From Caedibacter sp. 38-128 (GTDB lineage: Bacteria; Pseudomonadota; Alphaproteobacteria; Caedimonadales; Caedimonadaceae), in assembly GCA_001898705.1 (NCBI GenBank), contig MKUU01000044.1:62001-126000 (forward strand): DNA of 64,000 nt. Reading direction: 5' to 3'. The position numbers and the translations under genes are program-made. Shown one piece after another: positions 29,047 to 37,981 of the stretch (within the stretch, counting starts at the first letter, position 1; each line of letters begins with the position of its first letter). The notes beneath the pieces are model-generated. The model did no database searches, had not been told where the DNA came from, and saw nothing but the letters and a program-made list of their open reading frames with translations.

Positions 29047-30543
29047 ATGGACTTTAAATTTTCAACTAAAAGCCTTGATTCAAAATCAACAAAGGTTTTT
29101 TTATGTTTACAAGATAAGAAACTTTCAAAACCTGCACAAGATTTTGATACAAATCATCAAGGTTTTTTAAAGCAAGCGTTTGACAATAATCGCTTCAGTG
29201 GAAAAAAGAATGAAACTTTGGTCTTGAATGCACCTCAAGGTATTGAAAGTCCTCGCATTATTTTGCTTGGTCTTGGCTCAGAAAAAGATATCTCCCTTGA
29301 GAATCTTGAAAATGCAGGGGGACATATTTTTCCTCTCATTAAAGGAACGCCTGATCAAAGCCTTGAGATCATTGTGGATGATCTCTCTCTTAATGGCTTA
29401 ACCTCTGGCGAAATTTGTAGTCGCTTCGCCTATGGCTTTTTATTGAGATCTTGGAGCTTTGATAAATATAAAACTAAAGGTGTTGAAGAACGCAAAGTTG
29501 CGCTTCAATCAATTACATTCCTGACACATGAGGCAGATAAAGCTGAAAAGCTTTTTACCTCTCTAGAACAAGTCGCTGCAGGTGTTTTCCTAGCGCGTGA
29601 ATTTGTGAGTGAACCTCCTAATGTGCTCTATCCAGCATCGATGGCTGAACGTCTTCAAGATTTAACAAAACTTGGAATCAAAGTTGAGGTTTTGGGCCTT
29701 GACGACCTTAAAAAACTTGGGATGGGGGCGCTTTTAGGCGTGGCGCAAGGAAGTATCCGCGAACCGAAGGTTGTTGTCCTTCAATGGCTTGGTGCTGATC
29801 CCTCAGAAAAACCCGTTGCTTTTATCGGAAAAGGGGTCACTTTTGACACGGGCGGCATTAGCTTAAAGCCATCATCAGGTATGTGGGACATGAAATACGA
29901 TATGGCTGGCTCTGCTGTTGTGTCAGGTCTCATCCGTGCCCTTGCAGGCCGTAAAGCAAAAGTGAATGCAGTTGGCGTGGTGGGCCTTGTTGAAAATATG
30001 CCCTCTGGCAGTGCTCAACGACCGAGTGATATTGTTAAATCAATGTCAGGCCAAACAATTGAAGTCCTTGATACCGATGCAGAAGGTCGCCTCGTGCTTG
30101 CAGATGTTCTTTGGTATACGCAAGACCGTTTTAAACCTCAATTCATGATAGATCTTGCAACTTTGACCGGGGCAATGGTGATTGCTTTAGGCGATTACTT
30201 CGCAGGCCTCTTTTCAAACAATAATGAACTTACTGATCAAATAAAAATGGCTGGCGAAAAAACTGGTGAAAGAGTTTGGCCAATGCCTCTTGATGAACGT
30301 TTCGATCGTGAGATTGAGTCCGATATTGCTGATCTCAAAAATATTGTGCTTGGCCGTAAAGCTGGCAGTTCTATGGCAGGTCAATTCCTTAAAAGATTTG
30401 TGAATGATACACCGTGGGTTCATCTTGATATTGCGGGTATGGCATGGGCAGAGAAAGACTACCCAACTGTTGCTAAGGGCGCAACTGCTTATGGAGTCAG
30501 ACTCTTAAACGAGCTTGTTCAGAACCATTATGAAAAACAATAA
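29047..30543 (+). CDS. pepA: Leucyl aminopeptidase (M17 cytosol aminopeptidase)
   Basis: Hexameric two-metal aminopeptidase that removes N-terminal residues from peptides; family members can also bind DNA in xer site-specific recombination. The C-terminal catalytic domain has the metal-site motifs GKGVTFDTGGISLKPS and VLDTDAEGRLVLAD. The family signature is usually NTDAEGRL, and here the first Asn is Asp; the metal ligands Asp and Glu are kept. The 498-residue length is normal. GGAGG precedes the ATG. It is the first gene of a run ending with hdaA and a natural partner to the peptide importers in this window. Confidence 0.96.
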   Translation: MDFKFSTKSLDSKSTKVFLCLQDKKLSKPAQDFDTNHQGFLKQAFDNNRFSGKKNETLVLNAPQGIESPRIILLGLGSEKDISLENLENAGGHIFPLIKGTPDQSLEIIVDDLSLNGLTSGEICSRFAYGFLLRSWSFDKYKTKGVEERKVALQSITFLTHEADKAEKLFTSLEQVAAGVFLAREFVSEPPNVLYPASMAERLQDLTKLGIKVEVLGLDDLKKLGMGALLGVAQGSIREPKVVVLQWLGADPSEKPVAFIGKGVTFDTGGISLKPSSGMWDMKYDMAGSAVVSGLIRALAGRKAKVNAVGVVGLVENMPSGSAQRPSDIVKSMSGQTIEVLDTDAEGRLVLADVLWYTQDRFKPQFMIDLATLTGAMVIALGDYFAGLFSNNNELTDQIKMAGEKTGERVWPMPLDERFDREIESDIADLKNIVLGRKAGSSMAGQFLKRFVNDTPWVHLDIAGMAWAEKDYPTVAKGATAYGVRLLNELVQNHYEKQ

Positions 30544-30552
30544 ATAGGTTGC

Positions 30553-31011
30553 ATGGTGCCCGAAGTCAGCTTATATAAACTTCAGAAAACCTCTCTGGAG
30601 CATAGTTTACCAAGGCTTTTAGAAAAAATCTTTCAAGCTCAAAAAAAAGCTGTTGTCCTTTTCGGCACCCCAGAAAGGTTAGATGCTTTCAATGCGATGT
30701 TATGGACTTATTCTCAAGGCTCTTTCTTGCCGCATGGAAGTTCGAAAGAAGGGACTGCAGAAAGCCAACCTATTTGGTTAACGACTATCCTTGAAAATCC
30801 TAATGAAGCTGAAATTTTGATCACCGTTGAAGATCAAGAGGTCAATAATTTCTTAACTTTTTCAAGATGTCTTGATATATACGATGGCAACGATCCCGAA
30901 GCAGAAGCAAAAGCAAGCGATCGTAAAAAAAAATATCAGGCTTTAGGATGTTCCATTTCAATGTGGCATCAAGATGAAAAAGGTGCATGGCATGAAATGC
31001 AACCTAATTAA
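30553..31011 (+). CDS. holC: DNA polymerase III subunit chi
   Basis: Clamp-loader accessory subunit that links the replisome to SSB. The 152 residues match the HolC pattern: VSLYKLQKTSLEHSLPRLLEKI, the AVVLFGTPERLDAFNAMLWTY strand-helix pair, FLPHGSSKEG, QPIWLTTILENPN, and the late YQALGCSISMWHQDEKGAWHE. It starts nine bases behind pepA. The pepA-holC-ndk order is common in Alphaproteobacteria. Confidence 0.92.
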   Translation: MVPEVSLYKLQKTSLEHSLPRLLEKIFQAQKKAVVLFGTPERLDAFNAMLWTYSQGSFLPHGSSKEGTAESQPIWLTTILENPNEAEILITVEDQEVNNFLTFSRCLDIYDGNDPEAEAKASDRKKKYQALGCSISMWHQDEKGAWHEMQPN

Positions 31012-31035
31012 CAATTAAACAAACTGGAGTATAAA

Positions 31036-31458
31036 ATGTCTCTTACAAGTACACTTTCAATTATTAAACCTGACGCAACTCGTCGTAATTTAACAGGCGT
31101 TATTAATGCGCGTATTGAAGAAGCAGGCTTGCGGATCATTGCTCAAAAAAGAATTCAAATGGATCGTTCTATGGCTGAACGTTTTTACGAAGTCCATAAA
31201 GAGCGTTCCTTTTTTGATGAACTTTGCACATTTATGACCAGCGGTCCTGTTGTCGTACAAGTCCTAGAAGGTGAAAATGCTGTGCCTCTTTATCGCCAAG
31301 TAATGGGCGCAACAAATCCTGCAAATGCGGAAGAAGGAACAATTCGTCGTGATTTCGCTGAATCAATTGAAGCAAACTCTGTTCATGGTTCTGATTCACC
31401 TGAGAACGCGCAAAGAGAAATATCTTTCTTCTTTAGCGAAATTGAAATTGTCGGTTAA
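31036..31458 (+). CDS. ndk: Nucleoside diphosphate kinase
   Basis: Moves the gamma phosphate between nucleoside triphosphates and diphosphates through a phosphohistidine. The active-site H117 is in [20 protein letters not shown]. The start [20 protein letters not shown] is typical. The 140-residue length is exact for the family. Ribosome site: CTGGAG before ATG 31036. A role in using nucleosides taken up by NupC (57313) is inference. Confidence 0.98.
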   Translation: MSLTSTLSIIKPDATRRNLTGVINARIEEAGLRIIAQKRIQMDRSMAERFYEVHKERSFFDELCTFMTSGPVVVQVLEGENAVPLYRQVMGATNPANAEEGTIRRDFAESIEANSVHGSDSPENAQREISFFFSEIEIVG

Positions 31459-31520
31459 TAACGGCATAATGATCTCAGCCTATCCTTTTTGAGAGTGACA
31501 AGGGAGTCAAAGGAATTTAA

Positions 31521-32603
31521 ATGCTGAGCAAATTTGTATATTTATTGTGGGCTTCTGCCTTTTACTTGATGGCTAGTAATAATCTGGTTGCAAGTGAGGA
31601 TTATGTCATCAAGAATGTACAAGTCGATGTTACGGGAAGCTCTGCTTTAGAAGCGCGCATAAAAGCAATGGCAGATGCGCAACACCAAGCTTATAATACC
31701 CTATTAGAAAAAGTGCTTCCCCAACATGATTCTTCTTTACCAAGCTTAACCAATGAACAGCTGGATGCTCTCGTACAATCTATTGAGGTTCAAAGTGAGA
31801 AAAGTTCAGATGTTCGTTATTTGGGAACACTCACGATTCGCTTTAACCCTAAAGCTGTTCAACAATGGTTTGCACAACAAGATAAAAAAGTTATCTCTCC
31901 CTCTCTTAACAAAACAACTGTTATTGTTCCCGTATTGGTACTCAATGAAAAAACACTCTTATGGGAAGAAAATAATCCTTGGTGGCAAGCATGGAATCAA
32001 AAGACAGATCTAGATAGTGAAACACTCGTGATTCCTATGGGAGATCTTCAAGATCTCAAAAACCTTTCTTCAAAAGATGCCCTTGAAGGGAACATTGATG
32101 CTATACGGAAGATATTAAGCCGCTATCATGCAGACAGAATGATGATTGCTATCTTTTATGAAGGAACATCTTCTCATCTTGAAGTTCAGCATTACACAGC
32201 AGAAGGCCTTATTGACCGTTCCCCTCCTGTTGAATTTGATGTAAATAAATATGCACCGGCCACCCTCTTACCACTTGCGTTGGCTAAAGTTATAGAAGCG
32301 AGCAAAATTCCCCTTCAGACATCTCTTCATCCTGAACCAAAAACGCTTCACTTCATCATTACTTTTAACAATTATCCTGAGTGGATTGAGCTACAAAAAC
32401 ACCTTGAAAGTTTACAAGGTGTAAAAAAAATAACCATTCACAATTTAACCCTTCAGCAAGCTCAAATAGCATTGGACTGTTCAGGTTCTGAAACTTTTAT
32501 TGAGACTCAATTAAAAACAAAAGGGATTGATATTGAACAAGAGGTCAATGGTTTTGCACCAAAAACTCTCTCTTTAAGACTTCAAGAAAGCAAGCGCTTA
32601 TGA
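31521..32603 (+). CDS. DUF2066 domain exported protein
   Basis: Exported 360-residue protein with a signal peptide (residues 1-25, LLWASAFYLMASNNLVAS). The next part follows the DUF2066 pattern: YVIKNVQVDVTGSSALEARI, KAMADAQHQAYNTLLEKVLP, then VRYLGTLTIRFNPKAVQQWF. Family members occur just upstream of the CDP-alcohol phosphatidyltransferase and perM genes in many Alphaproteobacteria, but their function is not established. The stop overlaps the next gene by four bases, so the two are coupled. Confidence 0.85.
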   Translation: MLSKFVYLLWASAFYLMASNNLVASEDYVIKNVQVDVTGSSALEARIKAMADAQHQAYNTLLEKVLPQHDSSLPSLTNEQLDALVQSIEVQSEKSSDVRYLGTLTIRFNPKAVQQWFAQQDKKVISPSLNKTTVIVPVLVLNEKTLLWEENNPWWQAWNQKTDLDSETLVIPMGDLQDLKNLSSKDALEGNIDAIRKILSRYHADRMMIAIFYEGTSSHLEVQHYTAEGLIDRSPPVEFDVNKYAPATLLPLALAKVIEASKIPLQTSLHPEPKTLHFIITFNNYPEWIELQKHLESLQGVKKITIHNLTLQQAQIALDCSGSETFIETQLKTKGIDIEQEVNGFAPKTLSLRLQESKRL

Positions 32604-33127
32604 CTTGGCCTAATTTTATTAGTTTAGGACGTCTATTATCTGTCCCTTTTATCATCTGGTCCATACTTTCGGATGCTCTCCTATGGGCTTTTTGGGGCAT
32701 GGTACTTGCAGGAATATCCGATATTCTTGATGGCCTGCTTGCAAGAGCCTTGCATTTGCGGACAGTTTTAGGGAGTTATCTTGATCCTATCGCCGATAAG
32801 TTTCTTCTTGTCGGTGTTTTTATTGCACTGGGGCTCAAAGCTTGGATCCCTTTATGGTTGATAATTCTTGTCGTCTTTAGAGATGTTTTAATTGTCGGAG
32901 GGATGGTCCTGCTTATGATGCTAGATAAACCTATTACCTCAAATCCTATTTTCATCAGTAAATTAAACACTTTTTTCCAAATTAGTGTAGTTAGTCTTAC
33001 CCTATTACAAGGGGCATACAATCAAAACTACCATACTTTTAATCAGATTCTTTTTGCTTTAACTGCAATGACAACTATTCTTTCTGGCGCAGCTTATGTT
33101 AAAGAAGGTATTAAGCGTTTAAATTAA
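32600..33127 (+). CDS. CDP-alcohol phosphatidyltransferase family protein
   Basis: Integral membrane enzyme that joins a CDP-activated lipid to an alcohol in phospholipid synthesis. The full family motif is present as D41-x2-D44-G-x2-A48-R49-x8-G58-x3-D62-x3-D66, read in DILDGLLARA and GSYLDPIADK. Five to six membrane helices fit in 175 residues. It is PgsA-like, but this operon position is often a second paralogue, so phosphatidylglycerophosphate or cardiolipin synthesis cannot be told apart here. Confidence 0.9.
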   Translation: MTWPNFISLGRLLSVPFIIWSILSDALLWAFWGMVLAGISDILDGLLARALHLRTVLGSYLDPIADKFLLVGVFIALGLKAWIPLWLIILVVFRDVLIVGGMVLLMMLDKPITSNPIFISKLNTFFQISVVSLTLLQGAYNQNYHTFNQILFALTAMTTILSGAAYVKEGIKRLN

Positions 33128-33137
33128 GGAATGGCAT

Positions 33138-34247
33138 ATGAAAGAACCGACTTTGCTCCTTCTTAATCGTCGTGTATGGATATGGGCCTTGATTTTTGCA
33201 GGGACTCTTACACTCTTCTACCTTTTTAAAGGCATCTTATTACCATTTATTGTTGGCATACTTGTCGCTTACCTTCTAAACCCCACAGTCACAAAGCTTG
33301 AAGCTTTTAATATCCCAAGAATCTTAAGTACAACCCTTATGATTTTGCTATTTTTTATAGCAATTGGAGGCTTGTTATTCTTTACCGTCCCTTTTCTCAA
33401 GCAAGAGCTTTTATTTTTAGCTCAACATCTCCCAAACTATGGTGAGCGGCTATATCAGACCACCCTGCCTTTATTAGAGCAGTTTAATGATATCATCCCA
33501 GTTAAAGATTTTAATCAGCTCAAAACAACAGCAAGTACTTATTTTGGTGATATGCTTTCTTGGGGGTTTAAAGCTGTTGCCAGTGTTTTAACCAACACAT
33601 TGGCTCTTGCAAACTTGTTATCCTTAGTGGTGTTAACCCCTGTGATTGCCTTCTATTTACTCAGAGATTGGCCTCGCTTTACATCCATGCTTATTGAATT
33701 GCTTCCTTTAGAGCATACCCAAACTATTAAGAACCAAGTCACCCTTATTAATCAAACACTCGCAAACTATGTCAGAGGGCAATCGCTTGTGTGTTTATCT
33801 CTCGCTCTCTACTATTCTATAAGCTTAAAAATAACAGGATTAGACTTTGCTTTTACAGTTGGAATAGCCACAGGCTTCTTGGCCTTTATACCTTATTTTG
33901 GATTCTTATTAGGAGCCACGGTCGCCTTCGGACTTGCTTTTTCTCAATTTAATGACTGGACTTCCATTGGATGGGTTGCTGCTGTATTTGCGGTAGGGCA
34001 AGGCCTTGAATCTTATCTACTGACACCTAAGTTTGTTGGTGAACGCATTGGCCTTCACCCAGTATGGATTATTTTTGCCCTTCTCGCAGGCGGCGTTTTA
34101 TTTGGTTTCTTTGGGATTATAATGGCGATGCCAATTGCTGCAACTTTAAGTGTTATTGTTCGTTTTACTTTAAAAAAATATTATGAAAGTGATTTCTATC
34201 AAGGGGTCTCCCCTCATAAACATAAACTCGCTTCCTCCAAGAAATAG
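33138..34247 (+). CDS. AI-2E/PerM family transporter
   Basis: Inner-membrane protein with about eight helices. The family pattern is clear: FYLFKGILLPFIVGILVAYL at the start, the amphipathic middle with LLSLVVLTPVIAFYLLRDWP, the loop QTLANYVRGQSLVC, and the closing LTPKFVGERIGLHPVWIIFALLAGG. Relatives act as Na+/H+ antiporters or exporters of small molecules; the substrate here is unknown. It is 369 residues long and eight bases ahead of hdaA, an order conserved in Alphaproteobacteria. Confidence 0.92.
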   Translation: MKEPTLLLLNRRVWIWALIFAGTLTLFYLFKGILLPFIVGILVAYLLNPTVTKLEAFNIPRILSTTLMILLFFIAIGGLLFFTVPFLKQELLFLAQHLPNYGERLYQTTLPLLEQFNDIIPVKDFNQLKTTASTYFGDMLSWGFKAVASVLTNTLALANLLSLVVLTPVIAFYLLRDWPRFTSMLIELLPLEHTQTIKNQVTLINQTLANYVRGQSLVCLSLALYYSISLKITGLDFAFTVGIATGFLAFIPYFGFLLGATVAFGLAFSQFNDWTSIGWVAAVFAVGQGLESYLLTPKFVGERIGLHPVWIIFALLAGGVLFGFFGIIMAMPIAATLSVIVRFTLKKYYESDFYQGVSPHKHKLASSKK

Positions 34248-34255
34248 TTCTTTCT

Positions 34256-34906
34256 ATGGATCAACTCGTTTTTAATTTTACCCCTTCTTGTAGCTATCAA
34301 GCAGAAGATTTTATTATCACAAATAGAAACCAAGAAGCATTCTCTTGGATCACACAATGGACAGCATGGTCTCATCATAGTTTATTGCTGATAGGCCCCC
34401 CTCAATCGGGAAAAACCCACCTTGCAACAATTTTCCAAAATTTATCTTCTGCAACTTTTCTTAAGGAAACAGACCTCCAAGATTCTGAGGCTCTCTTCAG
34501 CTCGGGGGCAACCCCCTTTATTCTTGATCCTCTGCAGCTTCAAGAAGAGAAACCTTTTCTGCACTTTTATAATCTCTGTCAAGAGAATCAAAGGAAGCTA
34601 TTATTAACAACGGAAACTCATCCCGTACAGTGGAAGATCAAACTTCCTGATCTAAACTCTCGCCTTATGGCAATCCCGTGCACAACGATTGAGCAGCCTG
34701 ATGACATGCTGATTCGGGGAATCCTGCTCAAAAGATTTTCCGATCTGCAACTCACGATATCAGATCCCGTTCTCGATTATCTGGTGACCCACATTGAAAG
34801 AAGCTATTCTGCGCTCCAAAATACGGCTTTACTCTTGAATGACGCAAGCCTGGCAGAACACAAAAAAATCACTCTCCCCCTTGTGAAAAAAGTCCTTAAT
34901 CTGTAA
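34256..34906 (+). CDS. hdaA: DnaA-related regulatory ATPase HdaA
   Basis: Short AAA+ homologue of DnaA without the DNA-binding domain, the alphaproteobacterial counterpart of Hda, which with the beta clamp stimulates DnaA-ATP hydrolysis after initiation. The Walker A is GPPQSGKT at 47-54. The N-terminus, MDQLVFNF, fits a clamp-binding QL-x-Phe peptide, as in Hda. The lid-like helical part follows (IRGILLKRFSDLQLTISDPV, YLVTHIERSYSALQ). It has 216 residues. It is the last gene of the pepA run and is closed by a strong terminator. Confidence 0.9.
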   Translation: MDQLVFNFTPSCSYQAEDFIITNRNQEAFSWITQWTAWSHHSLLLIGPPQSGKTHLATIFQNLSSATFLKETDLQDSEALFSSGATPFILDPLQLQEEKPFLHFYNLCQENQRKLLLTTETHPVQWKIKLPDLNSRLMAIPCTTIEQPDDMLIRGILLKRFSDLQLTISDPVLDYLVTHIERSYSALQNTALLLNDASLAEHKKITLPLVKKVLNL

Positions 34907-34963
34907 AGAATATTGTCTGAGATCAAATTGATAAAGCAATGATGTTGCTCTCATCTAACCAAT

Positions 34964-34993
34964 AAAAAACCCACTCTTTAAGAGTGGGTTTTT
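34964..34993. terminator. Bidirectional intrinsic terminator
   Basis: AAAAAACCCACTCTT and AAGAGTGGGTTTTT form a near perfect hairpin with T runs on both strands. It closes hdaA on the plus strand and the convergent exported-protein gene on the minus strand. Confidence 0.93.
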
Positions 34994-35028
34994 CTCATCA
35001 TTTCTAGAAAATTTAGAATAAGCTCAAC

Positions 35029-35634
35029 TTAAATCTTAAAGCCAACCTTTCCTTGGTAAGCTTGAAGCCATATTTTATCAAGTAAGAAGCGAGCTATATT
35101 TGTATGAGTCTCTGTATCTTCATTTAAACCCGAACTTGCCCATTGATTAGGATGCTTCTTCAAAACATCGGTATGAGAAGAATTAATCTGACTGACCGCA
35201 GGCTTAAATTTCTTGCCTCCATTCTTTGCAAGAAGTTTACTTGACTCTCTAATAAAAGAGTTAGAACTCTTACGAGGATCAAAAGTACTTTCGATCGCCT
35301 GGTAATTGTTAACCCAAGCAGTATGCATGATAGTCCAAGGAATTCCTTCCCATGTTTTTGGAAGGTTTGCATCTTCTTCCTGTTGTTTTTTTTGAGCAGC
35401 AAGTAATGCTGCTTTTTCTTCTTCTGCTTTTAATTGTGCCTTTAATTCAGCAATCTTTGCAGCTTGCGCAAGCGCTTGTTCGTCTGCTGTGTTTTGCACT
35501 TGCAATGCCTTGATTTTTGCCACGAGTGCAGCTTCTTCTGTCAACTCTTCCGTCGGTGTTGTCGCTGAAGCCCAAATCGAAGAAGATTGGATGGCAAGTG
35601 CAGCTAGAATCATTAATAAATTTGTTTTTTTCAT
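35029..35634 (-). CDS. Exported helical protein of unknown function (201 aa)
   Basis: No family recognised. A signal peptide (MKKTNLLMILAALAIQSSSI, cut probably after WASA) leads into an Ala/Glu/Lys/Gln-rich coiled coil (residues 30-92, ALVAKIKALQVQNTADEQAL and onward). A compact C-terminal part with several tryptophans follows (TWEGIPWTIMHTAWVNNYQA). The helical part is low-complexity and would match many unrelated coiled coils, so database hits there should be discounted. Periplasmic or outer-envelope location is inferred. Confidence 0.65.
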   Translation of the reverse strand: MKKTNLLMILAALAIQSSSIWASATTPTEELTEEAALVAKIKALQVQNTADEQALAQAAKIAELKAQLKAEEEKAALLAAQKKQQEEDANLPKTWEGIPWTIMHTAWVNNYQAIESTFDPRKSSNSFIRESSKLLAKNGGKKFKPAVSQINSSHTDVLKKHPNQWASSGLNEDTETHTNIARFLLDKIWLQAYQGKVGFKI

Positions 35635-35719
35635 ACTTTTTCCTTTCTGAAGATTGATAAGCCAATTACAATAAATTTAAGTATTTTAAATAAAACTTCA
35701 AGATCATCGTCACAATAAT

Positions 35720-37141
35720 ATGAAAAATTTACCACTTATCCTCTGGTTTCGTCAAGATTTACGGCTTCAGCACCATCCGACTTTTGAAGCTGCTAAAGCA
35801 ACAGGACAACCAATACTTCCTCTTTACATTTTAGATGATGATACGCCCGCCCCTTGGAAAATGGGGGCCGCACAACGCTGGTGGTTATATCACAGCCTGC
35901 ACGCCTTAAATAAGGACCTACAAGCACAAGGTGGAAACCTTATTCTAAGGCGGGGATCCCCCTCTCAAATCCTTAAAAATGTCCTAAAAGAGTCTGGCGC
36001 TCAAAGCATTTATTGGAGCCGTTGCTATGAACCTTTTGCCATTGCTCGCGATACAGAATTGAAAAAAGAATTTATTGAGCAAGGAATCAATATTAAAAGC
36101 TTTAACGCTTCCCTGTTATTTGAACCATGGGAAATTAAAAATCAACAAGGTCATCCTTATAAAATTTTTACCCAATTTTGGAAAAAGTGTCTGGCTCAAG
36201 GCCCCCGTTTTCCAACCTTTGCGAATACAACTTCGCCTCAATTTTATCCTCATCTTGAAAGTGAGGCTCTAACAACATGGAGATTAACACCAACTCACCC
36301 AAACTGGGCCCAAGGATTTTCTGAATTATGGCAACCTGGTGAGGCTGGTGCCCATCAAAAACTTGAAGATTTTTGTACAGATCGCCTTACAACCTATAAA
36401 GAAGCCCGCAATCATCCAGGCAAACATGGGACTTCTCGCCTTTCGCCTCATCTTCATTTTGGAGAGATCAGCCCGCACCAACTTTGGCATCGGCTTCATC
36501 AATTATCTCCCTTAAATTCCTCTGCTGAAAGTTATCTCTCAGAAATTGGCTGGCGAGAATTTTGTTATCATCTTCTCTACGCCTTTCCCTTACTACCTGA
36601 ACGGCCCTTTCAAGAAAAATTTACGACTTTTCAATGGCAGACTGATGATAAGGCACTTCGATTATGGCAACAGGGAAAAACAGGCTATCCCATTGTGGAC
36701 GCAGGCATGCGCGAGCTTTGGCAGACAGGCTGGATGCATAATCGTGTGCGTATGATCGTTGCCTCATTTTTAACAAAACACCTTTTGCTACCATGGCAGG
36801 AAGGTGAAAAATGGTTTTGGAATACATTAGTAGATGCAGATATGGCAAATAACGCTGCAAATTGGCAATGGGTGGCAGGATGTGGGGCGGATGCTGCCCC
36901 TTATTTCAGAATCTTTAATCCTATTCTTCAAGGCGAAAAATTTGACCCCCAAGGTGTGTATATACGCCGCTGGGTCCCTGAATTAAAAAGCCTTTCAAAT
37001 ACCTTCATTCACAAACCCTGGCAGGCTTCTCAAGCCGAGTTACACCAAGCAAATGTTATATTAGGAGAAACTTATCCTTTGCCACTGGTCAACCATGAGA
37101 TGGCTCGTGGCCTCGCGCTTGAGCGCTACCGTCAACTTTGA
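35720..37141 (+). CDS. phrB: Deoxyribodipyrimidine photolyase (CPD class I)
   Basis: Light-driven repair of cyclobutane pyrimidine dimers. Residues 1-130 form the antenna-binding alpha/beta domain (PLILWFRQDLRLQHHPTFEA). The FAD domain holds GTSRLSPHLHFGEISPHQLW, the GYPIVDAGMRELWQTGWMHN motif, NRVRMIVASFLTKHLLLPW, and DADMANNAANWQWVAGCGAD with APYFRIFNP. The 473-residue length is normal. Start is ATG 35720 without an obvious ribosome site. For a supposed intracellular organism it hints at some exposure to light. Confidence 0.95.
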   Translation: MKNLPLILWFRQDLRLQHHPTFEAAKATGQPILPLYILDDDTPAPWKMGAAQRWWLYHSLHALNKDLQAQGGNLILRRGSPSQILKNVLKESGAQSIYWSRCYEPFAIARDTELKKEFIEQGINIKSFNASLLFEPWEIKNQQGHPYKIFTQFWKKCLAQGPRFPTFANTTSPQFYPHLESEALTTWRLTPTHPNWAQGFSELWQPGEAGAHQKLEDFCTDRLTTYKEARNHPGKHGTSRLSPHLHFGEISPHQLWHRLHQLSPLNSSAESYLSEIGWREFCYHLLYAFPLLPERPFQEKFTTFQWQTDDKALRLWQQGKTGYPIVDAGMRELWQTGWMHNRVRMIVASFLTKHLLLPWQEGEKWFWNTLVDADMANNAANWQWVAGCGADAAPYFRIFNPILQGEKFDPQGVYIRRWVPELKSLSNTFIHKPWQASQAELHQANVILGETYPLPLVNHEMARGLALERYRQL

Positions 37142-37222
37142 CAATGCGTTTTTAACTGGTTTTTCTTCGCATCTCAGGGTAAGGTGCCCGATAATGAATT
37201 TAGACAACATAAGTAGGTTACA

Positions 37223-37555
37223 ATGCCCAAGATAACTTTTATTACGCCCAAAGGTGAACACGTCCAAGTTGAAGCGCCAGTTGGCCTTTCTGTTTTAGAG
37301 ATTGCACATCAAAATAATATTGACCTCGAAGGAGCTTGCGAAGGTTCTTTGGCATGCTCAACCTGTCATGTCATTGTTGATTCTGAATGGTATGATGCCC
37401 TCCCTGAAGCCCAAGAAGAAGAAGAAGACATGTTGGATCTTGCTTTTGGCTTGACCCGCACCTCACGTCTTGGTTGCCAAATTATTATTACAGAAGAGCT
37501 TGATGGGTTGATCGTCACACTGCCGGCCGCCACTCGCAACATGATGGTTGATTAA
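37223..37555 (+). CDS. fdx: ISC-type [2Fe-2S] ferredoxin
   Basis: Electron carrier for iron-sulfur cluster assembly. The cluster ligands are C39, C45, C48 and C85 ([13 protein letters not shown] and RLGCQI), with the adrenodoxin-type spacing. The acidic loop [18 protein letters not shown] is characteristic. The 110-residue length fits. Only iscX follows; the rest of an isc operon is not in the window. Confidence 0.95.
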   Translation: MPKITFITPKGEHVQVEAPVGLSVLEIAHQNNIDLEGACEGSLACSTCHVIVDSEWYDALPEAQEEEEDMLDLAFGLTRTSRLGCQIIITEELDGLIVTLPAATRNMMVD

Positions 37556-37557
37556 GC

Positions 37558-37761
37558 GTGCAATCCCTTAAATGGACAGATATACGAGATATCGCGATTG
37601 CGCTTGAAGAACACCATCCTGATGCCGATATTCTTCATATTCGCTTCACGGATCTTTGGAAATGGGTTCAAGAACTTCCAGGTTTTGAAGACGATCCCAA
37701 TCGTTCAAATGAACGTATTTTAGAAGCCATTCAAATGGCTTGGCTTGATGAACGCGACTGA
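37558..37761 (+). CDS. iscX: IscX, iron-sulfur assembly accessory protein
   Basis: Small acidic protein that binds IscS and iron and tunes cluster assembly. The 67 residues show the family pattern: LKWTDIRDIAIALEEHHPDA, the strand ILHIRFTDLWKWVQELPGF, and the closing NERILEAIQMAWLDER. Start is GTG at 37558, two bases after the ferredoxin stop, so translation is probably coupled. Confidence 0.93.
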   Translation: MQSLKWTDIRDIAIALEEHHPDADILHIRFTDLWKWVQELPGFEDDPNRSNERILEAIQMAWLDERD

Positions 37762-37820
37762 TTTTTCATTTTTGAAAAAAATTTTCAAAAAATCATATTT
37801 CTTAACCAATTTTTAACGAA

Positions 37821-37863
37821 CCTGCTGCTATTTTCTTTTCACTCATGCAGCAGGGGGCTGCTG
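37821..37863 (+). promoter_or_regulatory. Two competing hairpins upstream of trhO
   Basis: CCTGCTGC (37821-37828) pairs with GCAGCAGG (37847-37854), and the same CAGCAG can pair instead with CTGCTG at 37858-37863 over a GGGG loop. The folds exclude each other. This is the layout of an attenuator or RNA switch, but no T run or known riboswitch core was seen. Confidence 0.35.
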
Positions 37864-37981
37864 TAGCACCATGATAAAAAATAGACAGGGAAGGCTAAAA
37901 GGTATATCCACCCCCACGAATTTTCCCAAATTTTCTTGATTTTTACTTCTTAAAGATTGTAGAACCACTTCAGAGGTTAAA

